12,723 nucleotides of DNA from the NCBI GenBank assembly GCA_050251775.1, contig JBFWMD010000096.1:1-12723 (forward strand), in the 5' to 3' direction. Below are positions 1 through 5,394 of the stretch, one piece after another (position 1 is the stretch's first letter; the number at the start of each line of letters is the position of its first letter). Position numbers and translations under genes: made by a program. The notes below the pieces were generated by a model. It worked only from the letters and a program-made list of their open reading frames with translations, was not told the DNA's origin and ran no database searches. The stretch is from Paucidesulfovibrio sp050251775. GTDB taxonomy: Bacteria > Desulfobacterota > Desulfovibrionia > Desulfovibrionales > Desulfovibrionaceae.

Positions 1-1482
1 CTCGTGGGTACGGCCATTTACTTTGACGCTGAACCTGCCGAAATCCTTGGGCATGGGCGGCTGCGACGACTCCATGTCCTGTTTCAGGCGGATGCCGAGC
101 TTGGCCCTGCCGCCGAGGAAGGCTACGCCTTTTTCCTTGCAGGCGGCGGCGATGAAAAGGTTTTCCTCGCTTTCGGCGATGTTCTCGCTGCGCAGCAACC
201 GGCGCGCGGCTTCCAGCCCCTTGGACGGGTCCGCGTCGTTGAGTTCGAGGGGCGTCTTGTCCGTGGGTTCCAGGCCGAGCTGGGCCGAGGCCAGCCGGAC
301 CACCTCCGGGTCGGGCGGCACAGGCGTGCGTCCGAAGTAGCCCAGGACCATCTTGCCGTAGCCCTCGGCCATGCGCGCCCAGGGGCCGAACATGACGTTG
401 TTGAAGGCCTGCTGGAAATAGAACTGGGACACGGGCGTGACCGACGTGCCAAAGCCGCCCTTGCGCACCACCTCGCCCATGGCCGCGATGATTTCCGGAT
501 ATTTGTGCAGGATGCCGTTGTCCCGGAGCATCTGGGTGTTGGCCGTGAGCGCGCCGCCGGGCATGGGGCTGAAGGGCAGGGTGGGTTCCACGCCGCGCGC
601 CTCGGGCGGCAGGAAGTAGGCGCTCATGCAGTCCTTGAAGACCTCTTCGGCCTGGAGGATCTTGTGGATGTCCACGCCGAGGTCGAAATTCGTGCCGCGC
701 AGCGCGTGCCAGAGCGTGGCCACGTCGGGCTGGCAGGTTCCGCCCGAGACCGGGGCCAGGGAGAGGTCCACGCTGTCCGCGCCGGCCTCGATGGCCGCGA
801 GGTAGCAGGCGATGGAGATGCCGGCGGTTTCGTGGGTGTGGAAATGCAGATGGGTTTCGGCGGGGAGCAGGGCTCGGGCGCGCCGGATGGTCTCGTGGAC
901 CTTGGAGGGCACGGACGTGCCCGAGGCGTCCTTGAAGCAGACCGAGTCAAAGGGGATGCCCGCGTCCAGGATGCGCCGCAGGACCATTTCGTAGAAGTCG
1001 GGGTCGTGCGCGCCCGTGCTCCCGGGCGGCAGCTCCATCATGCTCACGCAGATCTGGTGCTGCAGCCCGTACTTCTTGATGCAGCGGCCCGAAAAATCGA
1101 GATTGTCCACGTCATTGAGCGCGTCGAAGTTGCGGATGGAGGTCATGCCGTGGCGGGCGAAGAGCTTGGCGTGCAGCTCAATGACATCCGAGGACTGGGA
1201 CTCCAGGCCGACCACGTTCACGCCGCGCGCCAGGGTTTGCAGGTCCGCGTCCGGCCCGGCCGCCTCGCGAAAGGCGTCCATCATGGCGAAGGCGTCCTCG
1301 TTGCAATAGAAATAGAGCGCCTGGAAGCGCGCGCCGCCGCCCGCCTCGAACCAGTCGATGCCCGCCTCGGACGCAGCCCGCACAGCGGGCAGGAAGTCGC
1401 GCGTAAGCACCCGCGCGCCGTACACGGACTGGAAGCCGTCGCGGAACGCCGTACACATGAAGCGGATGCGTTTCTTGCCCAC
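1..1482 (-). CDS. Biotin-dependent carboxyltransferase, PycB/OadA-like (3'-truncated by window edge)
   Basis: The 494 visible residues form an HMGL-like TIM barrel with a PYC_OADA domain, as in oxaloacetate decarboxylase alpha, pyruvate carboxylase subunit B and transcarboxylase 5S. Seen: metal-binding RDGFQS at residues 14-19, Lys184 in CFKDASG (position of the carbamylated lysine), HFHTHETAG around 213-221 with the metal-binding HxH, and MPGGALTANTQ at 307-317. The visible end, FSVKVNGRTHE, is the usual beginning of a biotinyl domain, so the missing part should contain the biotinylated MKM. The motifs differ from classic OadA (RDAHQS, KDMAG), so this is a divergent branch and the substrate is uncertain. 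Family role: transfer of CO2 between carboxybiotin and pyruvate/oxaloacetate in the cytoplasm. The GTG start is chosen because GAGGAG lies 7 nt upstream. It starts 11 bp after yjbQ, so co-transcription is likely. Confidence 0.85.
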   Translation of the reverse strand, partial: MGKKRIRFMCTAFRDGFQSVYGARVLTRDFLPAVRAASEAGIDWFEAGGGARFQALYFYCNEDAFAMMDAFREAAGPDADLQTLARGVNVVGLESQSSDVIELHAKLFARHGMTSIRNFDALNDVDNLDFSGRCIKKYGLQHQICVSMMELPPGSTGAHDPDFYEMVLRRILDAGIPFDSVCFKDASGTSVPSKVHETIRRARALLPAETHLHFHTHETAGISIACYLAAIEAGADSVDLSLAPVSGGTCQPDVATLWHALRGTNFDLGVDIHKILQAEEVFKDCMSAYFLPPEARGVEPTLPFSPMPGGALTANTQMLRDNGILHKYPEIIAAMGEVVRKGGFGTSVTPVSQFYFQQAFNNVMFGPWARMAEGYGKMVLGYFGRTPVPPDPEVVRLASAQLGLEPTDKTPLELNDADPSKGLEAARRLLRSENIAESEENLFIAAACKEKGVAFLGGRAKLGIRLKQDMESSQPPMPKDFGRFSVKVNGRTHE

Positions 1483-1493
1483 GGCGCGGCTCC

Positions 1494-1883
1494 TCAGTTT
1501 TGGAATTTGACCCAGACTTCGCGGGGCCGGGGGCCGTCGAACTCGCAGAAGAACACGCCCTGCCACGAACCGAGCTGGAGCTGGCCGTTTTCAACGATGA
1601 TCTGGAGCGAGTGGCCCGCAAGGATGGATTTGATGTGGGCGTCGGGATTGCCTTCGTGGCGGTAGCCCATGTCCGGCGGCAGAAGCCGCGCCAGACTGCG
1701 CATCAGGTCTTCGCCCACCTGGGGGTCGTGCCCTTCGGAGAGAGCCACCGAGGCGCTGGTGTGCGGGCAGAACAGCGTAAGCACGCCGTCGCGCCAGCCG
1801 CGCTGCGTGACGAGTCCCTGGGTCGGGGTGGTGATGTTGACCATCTGCTCCCTGGAGGAGGTAGCGACCAGCAGCCTGTCCAT
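1494..1883 (-). CDS. yjbQ: YjbQ/UPF0047 family protein (secondary thiamine-phosphate synthase family)
   Basis: A 129-residue protein of normal family length (about 130-140 aa). Seen: FCPHTSASV at 38-46, HEGNPDAHIKS at 76-86 and GSWQGVFFCEFDGPR at 105-119, which are the three conserved blocks of UPF0047 with its clustered His/Asp/Asn residues. The family is a small trimeric cytoplasmic fold; E. coli YjbQ has a weak thiamine-phosphate synthase activity and its physiological role is not settled. The ATG at 1883 is preferred over in-frame ATGs further upstream because the extra residues have no family similarity. Its ribosome binding site is weak (ACGGAAACGT). The stop is 11 bp before the carboxyltransferase start, whose ribosome binding site overlaps this stop, so the two are probably translationally linked. 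Confidence 0.88.
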   Translation of the reverse strand: MDRLLVATSSREQMVNITTPTQGLVTQRGWRDGVLTLFCPHTSASVALSEGHDPQVGEDLMRSLARLLPPDMGYRHEGNPDAHIKSILAGHSLQIIVENGQLQLGSWQGVFFCEFDGPRPREVWVKFQN

Positions 1884-2033
1884 ACGTTTCCGTCGGCGTG
1901 TGCGACCTGCGGTTGCGAGCGAGCCGGTCCGCAAAGCGCCGTGCGCTGAAGCCGGGAATCGGCTCGCGGTCCGGTTCGGCCAAAAGGCTCCCAAGACGCG
2001 GTGGGCGCGAATTTTCGCCCGTCCGGTTTCTGT

Positions 2034-2062
2034 CTTGTACATAAGGGCATGCGATTGGGCAA
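2034..2062 (-). promoter_or_regulatory. Tentative sigma-70 promoter for yjbQ
   Basis: On the minus strand TTGCCC (2062-2057) and TACAAG (2039-2034) are separated by 17 bp. Each matches consensus at 4 of 6 positions. It points to yjbQ and lies back to back with the Fur-linked promoter, leaving a 5' leader of about 145 nt. Weak evidence from spacing only. Confidence 0.25.
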
Positions 2063-2070
2063 CCTTATGA

Positions 2071-2099
2071 TTGACAATGAAAATGAATTTCATTATCAA
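2071..2099 (+). promoter_or_regulatory. Promoter with embedded Fur box-like operator
   Basis: TTGACA (2071-2076, perfect -35) and TATCAA (2094-2099, 4/6 to -10) are exactly 17 bp apart. The spacer holds a Fur-box-like palindrome: TGACAATGAAA (2072-2082) and TTTCATTATCA (2088-2098) are inverted with 10 of 11 positions matching, around a 5-bp centre. The AATGAAA...TTTCATT core resembles the 19-bp Fur consensus GATAATGATAATCATTATC. A repressor bound here would cover both promoter elements, so the downstream DUF2325 gene is inferred to be derepressed on iron (or related metal) limitation. The divergent yjbQ could also be affected. Confidence 0.75.
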
Positions 2100-2147
2100 C
2101 TTACAAACGGACAAGGATCATCCTTGGCCGCAACCCTGGAGGAGCAT

Positions 2148-2420
2148 ATGTGCGCAGCGCTCGTGGGCGGAATGGACCGGTTGAAGAGAGAGTACATCGA
2201 CGTGGCCAAAAAAGGCGGCGTGAAGCTCAAGGTCTTTACGGGCAAGGAAAACCGCATGGCCGACCAGATCGGCAGCTGCGGGCTGGTCATTATCTTCACC
2301 AACAAGGTTTCGCACAAGGCCCGCCTGGAAGTGGCAGCCCATGCCAAGTCCAAGGGAATCCCCATGAAGATGCTGCATTCCTGTGGCGTTTCCACCTTGC
2401 GCAAGGCCCTGGCCGAGTAG
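2148..2420 (+). CDS. DUF2325 domain protein under a Fur-like operator
   Basis: A 90-aa protein that is almost entirely a DUF2325 domain. Seen: ALVGGMDRLKREY near residues 4-16 (family hallmark GGxxR), then FTGKENRMADQIGSCGLVIIFTNKVSHKARLEVA, and the C-terminal HSCGVSTLRKAL. The fold is a small Rossmann-like alpha/beta domain and the family has no established biochemical function. There is no signal peptide or membrane segment, so it should be cytoplasmic. The ATG at 2148 is preceded by GGAGGAG at ideal spacing; a longer in-frame start at 2001 would include the promoter and is rejected. The gene seems monocistronic. The preceding Fur-type operator suggests a role in iron limitation, which is inference. 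Confidence 0.88.
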   Translation: MCAALVGGMDRLKREYIDVAKKGGVKLKVFTGKENRMADQIGSCGLVIIFTNKVSHKARLEVAAHAKSKGIPMKMLHSCGVSTLRKALAE

Positions 2421-2605
2421 CGCGCCGCCGACGCAGGGCCGGAGATTCCCCGTGTCCTGTTGGTCCAGGGACGATTCCTGTTTCGTGTCAATCGGGGCGG
2501 GGGTGCTCCCCGGTTCGATCCGGTCCGGCAATCGGAAGGTTGCCGATCCGTGTGGAGCGGGCCGCAACAGCGGCATCCTGGCGGAGGGCGCTGGGGAGCC
2601 GCTGC

Positions 2606-2878
2606 TTATGGCTTCCGGCCCGGACAGTCTTTCGGAGCATTGCCGGGGATCGTGTTCCGGCCCGTAGAGGAGCAGGACGCGGACTTTTCCCCGCGCGACT
2701 TTTCCGCAATGGGGCAGCCCTTGCAGCCCGCGGTCGGGTCCTGGGGATCCACCTCGGAGCAGCCGCAACCAAAGGGCGCTTCCTCGCCCCGGTCCTTGTC
2801 GTTGAGATGCTTGGAAACGGCAAAGAGCGCGCCGAGCGCCAGCACCACGCCGAGTCCGAGCAGATCGTTCCAGCCCAT
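2606..2878 (-). CDS. Cys-rich single-pass membrane protein (FeoB-associated-like)
   Basis: A 90-aa protein: hydrophobic segment at about residues 5-22 (DLLGLGVVLALGALFAVS), a short basic stretch, then a Cys cluster GCGCS at 37-41 and GCKGCP at 51-56, with further Cys at 69 and 85. This N-terminal-anchor plus CxC/CxxC layout is that of the small Cys-rich proteins often annotated as FeoB-associated. They are thought to handle metal or Fe-S species at the membrane, but no reaction is established. GGAGGT lies 8 nt before the chosen ATG. No feoB is in the window. It lies downstream of the 65-aa gene and has the same layout as the 75-aa protein at 3317-3544. The 185 bp between its end and the convergent DUF2325 gene hold short GC hairpins but no clear T-tract terminator. 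Confidence 0.7.
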   Translation of the reverse strand: MGWNDLLGLGVVLALGALFAVSKHLNDKDRGEEAPFGCGCSEVDPQDPTAGCKGCPIAEKSRGEKSASCSSTGRNTIPGNAPKDCPGRKP

Positions 2879-2921
2879 GCGACCACCTCCAGTCATTGTT
2901 TCCCAGGACAATAGCCCATGG

Positions 2922-2973
2922 CCGGAGGAAACAACAGCTCCTTAGAACCAAGTCGGTTCCCTTGTTGCTCCGG
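2922..2973. repeat. 52-bp imperfect inverted repeat / large hairpin
   Basis: CCGGAG (2922-2927) pairs with CTCCGG (2968-2973), CAACA (2932-2936) with TGTTG (2963-2967), and GAACC (2945-2949) with GGTTC (2955-2959) around a 5-nt loop. It lies between the 65-aa gene and the Cys-rich gene, in the 5' leader of the latter. No T-tract follows on either strand, so it is not a standard terminator; an RNA structure affecting stability or translation is possible. Confidence 0.4.
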
Positions 2974-2978
2974 CCCGA

Positions 2979-3002
2979 ATGCAAAGGGGGCTTTCGCCCC
3001 CT
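2979..3002 (-). terminator. Likely intrinsic terminator after the 65-aa gene
   Basis: On the minus strand AGGGGGC and GCCCCCT form a 7-bp stem with a GAAA tetraloop, followed by TTGCATT. It begins 28 bp after the 65-aa gene stop. The T-run is short, so termination may be partial and leave some readthrough into the Cys-rich gene. Confidence 0.6.
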
Positions 3003-3030
3003 GTCTTGCTGTTCAATGGAAGTCCGGGCC

Positions 3031-3228
3031 TCATCCGCCCAGCTCGATTTCCGCATCCACGATTTCCTGACCGCGCGAAACCGCCATTTCCTCGGTGTTG
3101 CCCGCAGTGTTCAGGTGCTTGACCCGGCCTTGGGGCGAGGTCAGCTTCAGGGCGAAGGTGGCGCAATAGTCACCCTCGGGACGCAGTTCCATGGTCCAGC
3201 CCTTGTATTCCTTGGTGATGCTCGACAT
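3031..3228 (-). CDS. Small protein of unknown function (65 aa)
   Basis: Not recognised. The 65-aa product begins MSSITKEYKGW, has an alternating beta-type middle (WTMELRPEGDYCATFALKL, then VKHLNTAG) and an acidic helical end (EIVDAEIELGG). It has one Cys (residue 22) and no membrane segment or signal peptide, so a small cytoplasmic beta-rich protein is likely. GGAGGTG sits 5 nt upstream of the ATG, and a good promoter lies 36 bp upstream with TTGACA. A terminator-like hairpin follows, so it is probably its own small unit between two Cys-rich membrane protein genes. The ribosome binding site, promoter and terminator together make it a credible gene although the product is anonymous. Confidence 0.7.
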   Translation of the reverse strand: MSSITKEYKGWTMELRPEGDYCATFALKLTSPQGRVKHLNTAGNTEEMAVSRGQEIVDAEIELGG

Positions 3229-3264
3229 GACGCACCTCCGATGGTTGTTGTTCGTCAATGGTAT

Positions 3265-3292
3265 AAAATAGGTACGAATCAAAGGCTGTCAA
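3265..3292 (-). promoter_or_regulatory. Sigma-70 promoter for the 65-aa gene
   Basis: On the minus strand TTGACA (3292-3287, perfect) and TATTTT (3270-3265) are 16 bp apart, in a locally AT-rich stretch. It lies immediately after the end of the upstream Cys-rich gene, so the 65-aa gene can be expressed independently of the efflux operon. Confidence 0.65.
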
Positions 3293-3316
3293 GGTGCGCA
3301 CGTTCCCGAAAGCCGC

Positions 3317-3544
3317 CTAGCGCTTTTGTCCGGAGCCGCATCCGCAACCGTTGCCGCCCGCGTCTTTGCGGGAATCGTACGTCGCAAGGTCTCCGGGGGC
3401 GCTTTTGCAGCCCTGGCAGCCGTCGGAACTGCCGGAGCATCCGCAGGAGTTTTTTGGGGCGCGGGTCTGGCGCACAAAGCGCCGAAGAACGAAAAAGGCT
3501 GCTGCCGCGACAATGGCGAGCACGATCAGGGTGTCAGGGGTCAT
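3317..3544 (-). CDS. Cys-rich single-pass membrane protein linked to the metal-efflux permease
   Basis: A 75-aa protein: one transmembrane helix at about residues 5-22 (TLIVLAIVAAAAFFVLRR), then a basic stretch and a Cys-rich cytoplasmic-type tail with SCGCSG at 33-38, GCQGC at 42-46, and GCGCGSG at 66-72. This is the same plan as FeoB-associated Cys-rich membrane proteins, with an additional terminal CxC. It starts 2 bp after the stop of the permease; its ribosome binding site GGAGGA overlaps the permease end, so translation is coupled. The context suggests a thiolate metal-binding partner of the efflux permease, for example a metal chaperone at the membrane; this role is inference. Confidence 0.75.
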   Translation of the reverse strand: MTPDTLIVLAIVAAAAFFVLRRFVRQTRAPKNSCGCSGSSDGCQGCKSAPGDLATYDSRKDAGGNGCGCGSGQKR

Positions 3545-3546
3545 CG

Positions 3547-4665
3547 CTATCCTCCGTGGGGAGCGTTGGTGCTGTCGAGGCAGTGGCGACGGCAGCGGTT
3601 GAGCAGGTTGCCGGCAAGGGGAATCAAAAGCAGCGCGGCCAGGACCAGGGCGGAAATCCAGTGCAGCAGGCCCTGGGATTCGGTCTGGATGGGCCGCGCC
3701 CAGGCCGAGGTGGAGAGGTTCAGCGCGGCGTAGAGTTCGTTGGTGGCCAGCCCGAGCAGCAGGGCGCAGACCAGGATGGCCGCGAGGTAGACTGCGGCTG
3801 CGCGCTTGCCGATGATCCGGGAGACCATGCCGAAGGACGCCAGGTTCGTGGCCGGACCGGCCAGCAGAAAGACCAGGGCCGCGCCGGGCGAAAGCCCCTT
3901 GAGTGCCAGGGCCGCCACGATGGGTGTGGACGAGGTGGCGCAGACGTAGAGCGGGGCCGCCACCACCAGGGCCGCCAGAAGCGGCAGCAGGCCGTCGCCC
4001 AGATAGCGTTCGATGAACCCGGCGGGCATCAGCGCGGTCAGTGCCCCGGCCAAGAGCACGCCGAGCACGAACCAGCCTCCGATGTCCGGGAGCAGGTCCG
4101 TGAAGGCGAATTCCAGACCGCTGCGCAGCCGGGCGAATATTCCGGGTCGGGCAGAGGGCCGCTCCGTGGAGCAGGAGCCGGTGCAGCCGCAATCCGAGCA
4201 GGGCGCGCTCAGGGGAACCGGTTCACCAGCAGCGGCACGGGAAGCTTCGGACCGCTCCAGGGCGTTTACGCCCAGTCCCGCCACCGTAGCCGTGATCAGC
4301 GCGGCCAGGGGCCGGAGCAGGGTCATGACCGGGTCGAGCAGCGCCCAGGTTATGGCCAGGGAGTCCACCCCGGTCTCTGGTGTGGAAATCAGGAACGCCG
4401 CTGTGGAGCCCCGGCTCGCACCCTGTTTGCGCAGACCCGCCGCAGCCGGGGCCACCCCGCAACTGCACAGCGGAATGGGTGCGCCCAGCAGGGAGGCCTT
4501 GAGCACGGCGGAAAATCCGGATCCGCCCAGATGGCGGGAAACCAGATCGGCGGGCAGAAAGGCATTCAGCATCCCGGCCGCGGCAAAGCCGAAGAGCATA
4601 TAGGGCGCGGATTCCAGAAACACGTCCCAGGACGCCGCAAGAATGTTCAAGACGATCTGGGTCAC
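3547..4665 (-). CDS. SO_0444-type Cu/Zn efflux permease (ArsP/DUF318 superfamily)
   Basis: A 372-aa inner-membrane protein of two homologous helical halves. Seen: GAPIPLCSCGVAP at 61-73 with the CSC metal motif, then the run GASRGSTAAFLISTPETGVDS at 82-102 typical of the SO_0444 branch, a Cys-rich hydrophilic linker (CSDCGCTGSC, 156-165), and in the second half APLYVCATSSTPIVAALALKG and FLLAGPATNLAS. The family exports soft metals; SO_0444 members are annotated for Cu/Zn and ArsP relatives export organoarsenicals. Substrate here is inferred from the sensor, whose sites are Zn/Cd/Pb-type. It follows the ArsR gene by 51 bp, with an operator copy in the gap, and is coupled to the 75-aa Cys-rich protein. 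The ATG at 4665 follows GAGAGGATAACGTG. Confidence 0.87.
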   Translation of the reverse strand: MTQIVLNILAASWDVFLESAPYMLFGFAAAGMLNAFLPADLVSRHLGGSGFSAVLKASLLGAPIPLCSCGVAPAAAGLRKQGASRGSTAAFLISTPETGVDSLAITWALLDPVMTLLRPLAALITATVAGLGVNALERSEASRAAAGEPVPLSAPCSDCGCTGSCSTERPSARPGIFARLRSGLEFAFTDLLPDIGGWFVLGVLLAGALTALMPAGFIERYLGDGLLPLLAALVVAAPLYVCATSSTPIVAALALKGLSPGAALVFLLAGPATNLASFGMVSRIIGKRAAAVYLAAILVCALLLGLATNELYAALNLSTSAWARPIQTESQGLLHWISALVLAALLLIPLAGNLLNRCRRHCLDSTNAPHGG

Positions 4666-4681
4666 GTTATCCTCTCATGTG

Positions 4682-4696
4682 TGAGCATATATTCAT
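4682..4696 (+). promoter_or_regulatory. ArsR/SmtB-type operator, copy 2 (sensor-permease gap)
   Basis: TGAGCATATATTCAT fits the TGA-N8-TCA core of ArsR/SmtB operators, with 10 of 14 positions symmetric. It is identical to the copy at 5088-5102 except for the central two bases and lies on the opposite strand. Its position 17 bp upstream of the permease start suggests separate control of a promoter internal to the operon. Confidence 0.6.
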
Positions 4697-4716
4697 ATTA
4701 AAAGCCCAAAAAAACA

Positions 4717-5103
4717 CTAGCCGTGCCGCACGTGGTCCAGGCCTTCGGCGATCAGGCCGCGCACGTGGTCGTCGTCCAGACTGTAGAAAACCGCCTTGCC
4801 CTGTTTGCGGAAGCGGACCAGCCGGGAGGTGCGCAGCACCCGGAGCTGGTGGGACACGGCCGAGGGTGTCATTTCCAGCAGGGCCGCCAGATCGCAGACG
4901 CAGAGTTCGCCGGGAAAGAGCGCTCGCAAAAGCCGTACCCGGGTGGGGTCGGCCAGAACCTTGAAGAGTTCTGAAAGCCGGGCCACCTCCTGGTCGGGGA
5001 GCATGCTCTGACGGGCAATTTCCACGGCCTGCGCATGGACGCAGTCGATGGTGCAGACCGGATTGTTCGTGGCGGCGTTGCTCATGCATGAATAGTTGCT
5101 CAT
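4717..5103 (-). CDS. ArsR/SmtB-family metal-sensing repressor (CadC/CzrA-like)
   Basis: A 128-aa winged-helix repressor. Seen: an alpha3N-type site with Cys17-x3-Cys21 in the N-terminal arm and ELCVCDLA (Cys68, Cys70), as in CadC; recognition helix SAVSHQLRVLR at 81-91; wing FRKQGKAVFYSL; and an alpha5 site D111-x-H113-x10-H124-x2-H127, the DHHH pattern of CzrA. Such proteins release the operator when Zn, Cd or Pb binds. It heads the permease/Cys-rich operon. The ATG at 5103 is chosen for the GAGGCG upstream; an in-frame ATG at 5085 lacks a ribosome binding site. One operator copy overlaps this start, so autorepression is likely. A TTGACA lies only 11 bp upstream of the ATG, so the start codon or the promoter assignment needs checking. 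Confidence 0.9.
   Translation of the reverse strand: MSNYSCMSNAATNNPVCTIDCVHAQAVEIARQSMLPDQEVARLSELFKVLADPTRVRLLRALFPGELCVCDLAALLEMTPSAVSHQLRVLRTSRLVRFRKQGKAVFYSLDDDHVRGLIAEGLDHVRHG
5088..5102 (-). promoter_or_regulatory. ArsR/SmtB-type operator, copy 1 (at the repressor start codon)
   Basis: On the minus strand TGAGCAACTATTCAT repeats the copy at 4682-4696 with only the central dinucleotide changed. It begins within the repressor start codon, 13 bp past a TTGACA (5120-5115), so bound protein would sit on the promoter or block early elongation. The position fits autorepression. Confidence 0.6.
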
Positions 5104-5127
5104 TTATTCGCCTCTGTCAAGTCGGGG

Positions 5128-5156
5128 TTGCCACGGAACCTGGAAGCGGATATGGT
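5128..5156 (+). promoter_or_regulatory. Sigma-70 promoter driving the structured RNA region
   Basis: TTGCCA (5128-5133, 5/6) and TATGGT (5151-5156, 4/6) are separated by exactly 17 bp. The expected transcription start is about 5163. No gene starts until after the terminator at 5346-5373, so the primary product would be an RNA of about 210 nt. Confidence 0.5.
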
Positions 5157-5162
5157 CTCCTT

Positions 5163-5373
5163 TCGTGTTCAGCCAGCAGGGTTTTGGCCCTGTCCGACAC
5201 TTGAATCCCCCCGCCGTCGGCGCTGTTGATGAGGGCGCACTCCCGCGCAATGCACCGCGCGAGGGAAGCCGTTTTCCGGCGACTCCGGGAATGCCGGGGA
5301 GCGCGGGGAATGTCGGAGCGGGTGGCTGCCTTCCGTTTCCAGCCGCAGGGATCCGGTCCCTGTTTTTTTTTTT
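5163..5373 (+). ncRNA. Candidate structured small RNA or attenuator leader (about 211 nt)
   Basis: No convincing ORF lies here, but the sequence folds as one rod of colinear long-range helices: CAGCCA (5170-5175) with TGGCTG (5323-5328), TCCGACA (5193-5199) with TGTCGGA (5311-5317), TCCCC (5206-5210) with GGGGA (5305-5309), and GCGCT (5220-5224) with AGCGC (5300-5304). Local hairpins fit in between: CAGGG/CCCTG (5177-5192), GCGC/GCGC (5245-5260), GCCG/CGGC (5268-5280) and CCGG/CCGG (5285-5297). A promoter precedes it and a near-perfect terminator ends it. Two readings: a stand-alone small RNA (a 6S-like rod is one option, not recognised by sequence), or a leader that regulates readthrough into the zinc-ribbon gene 22 bp downstream. 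The exact 5' end is inferred from the promoter. Confidence 0.5.
5346..5373 (+). terminator. Strong intrinsic terminator upstream of the zinc-ribbon gene
   Basis: CAGGGA and TCCCTG form a 6-bp stem with loop TCCGG, followed directly by eleven T. No protein gene precedes it on this strand, so it terminates the candidate RNA. Its arms repeat those of the leader hairpin at 5177-5192 (CAGGG/CCCTG), so mutually exclusive pairing is possible. Confidence 0.88.
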
Positions 5374-5394
5374 GCAATGCCAATCAGAATGGGG

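Noticed and set aside
4..1665. Long plus-strand open frame of 553 codons
   Set aside because: It is antisense to the carboxyltransferase and YjbQ genes, whose conserved motifs are clear. Its product is low-complexity Arg/Gly/His/Ala of the kind GC-rich antisense frames give.
2896..4701. Long plus-strand open frame of 601 codons
   Set aside because: Antisense to the permease, Cys-rich and 65-aa genes; repetitive Gln/Gly/Arg composition and no ribosome binding site.
5104..5376. Protein-coding gene or tRNA/SRP RNA in the gap before the zinc-ribbon gene
   Set aside because: Small frames here have no ribosome binding site or protein-like composition; no cloverleaf and no SRP GGAA tetraloop helix was found.
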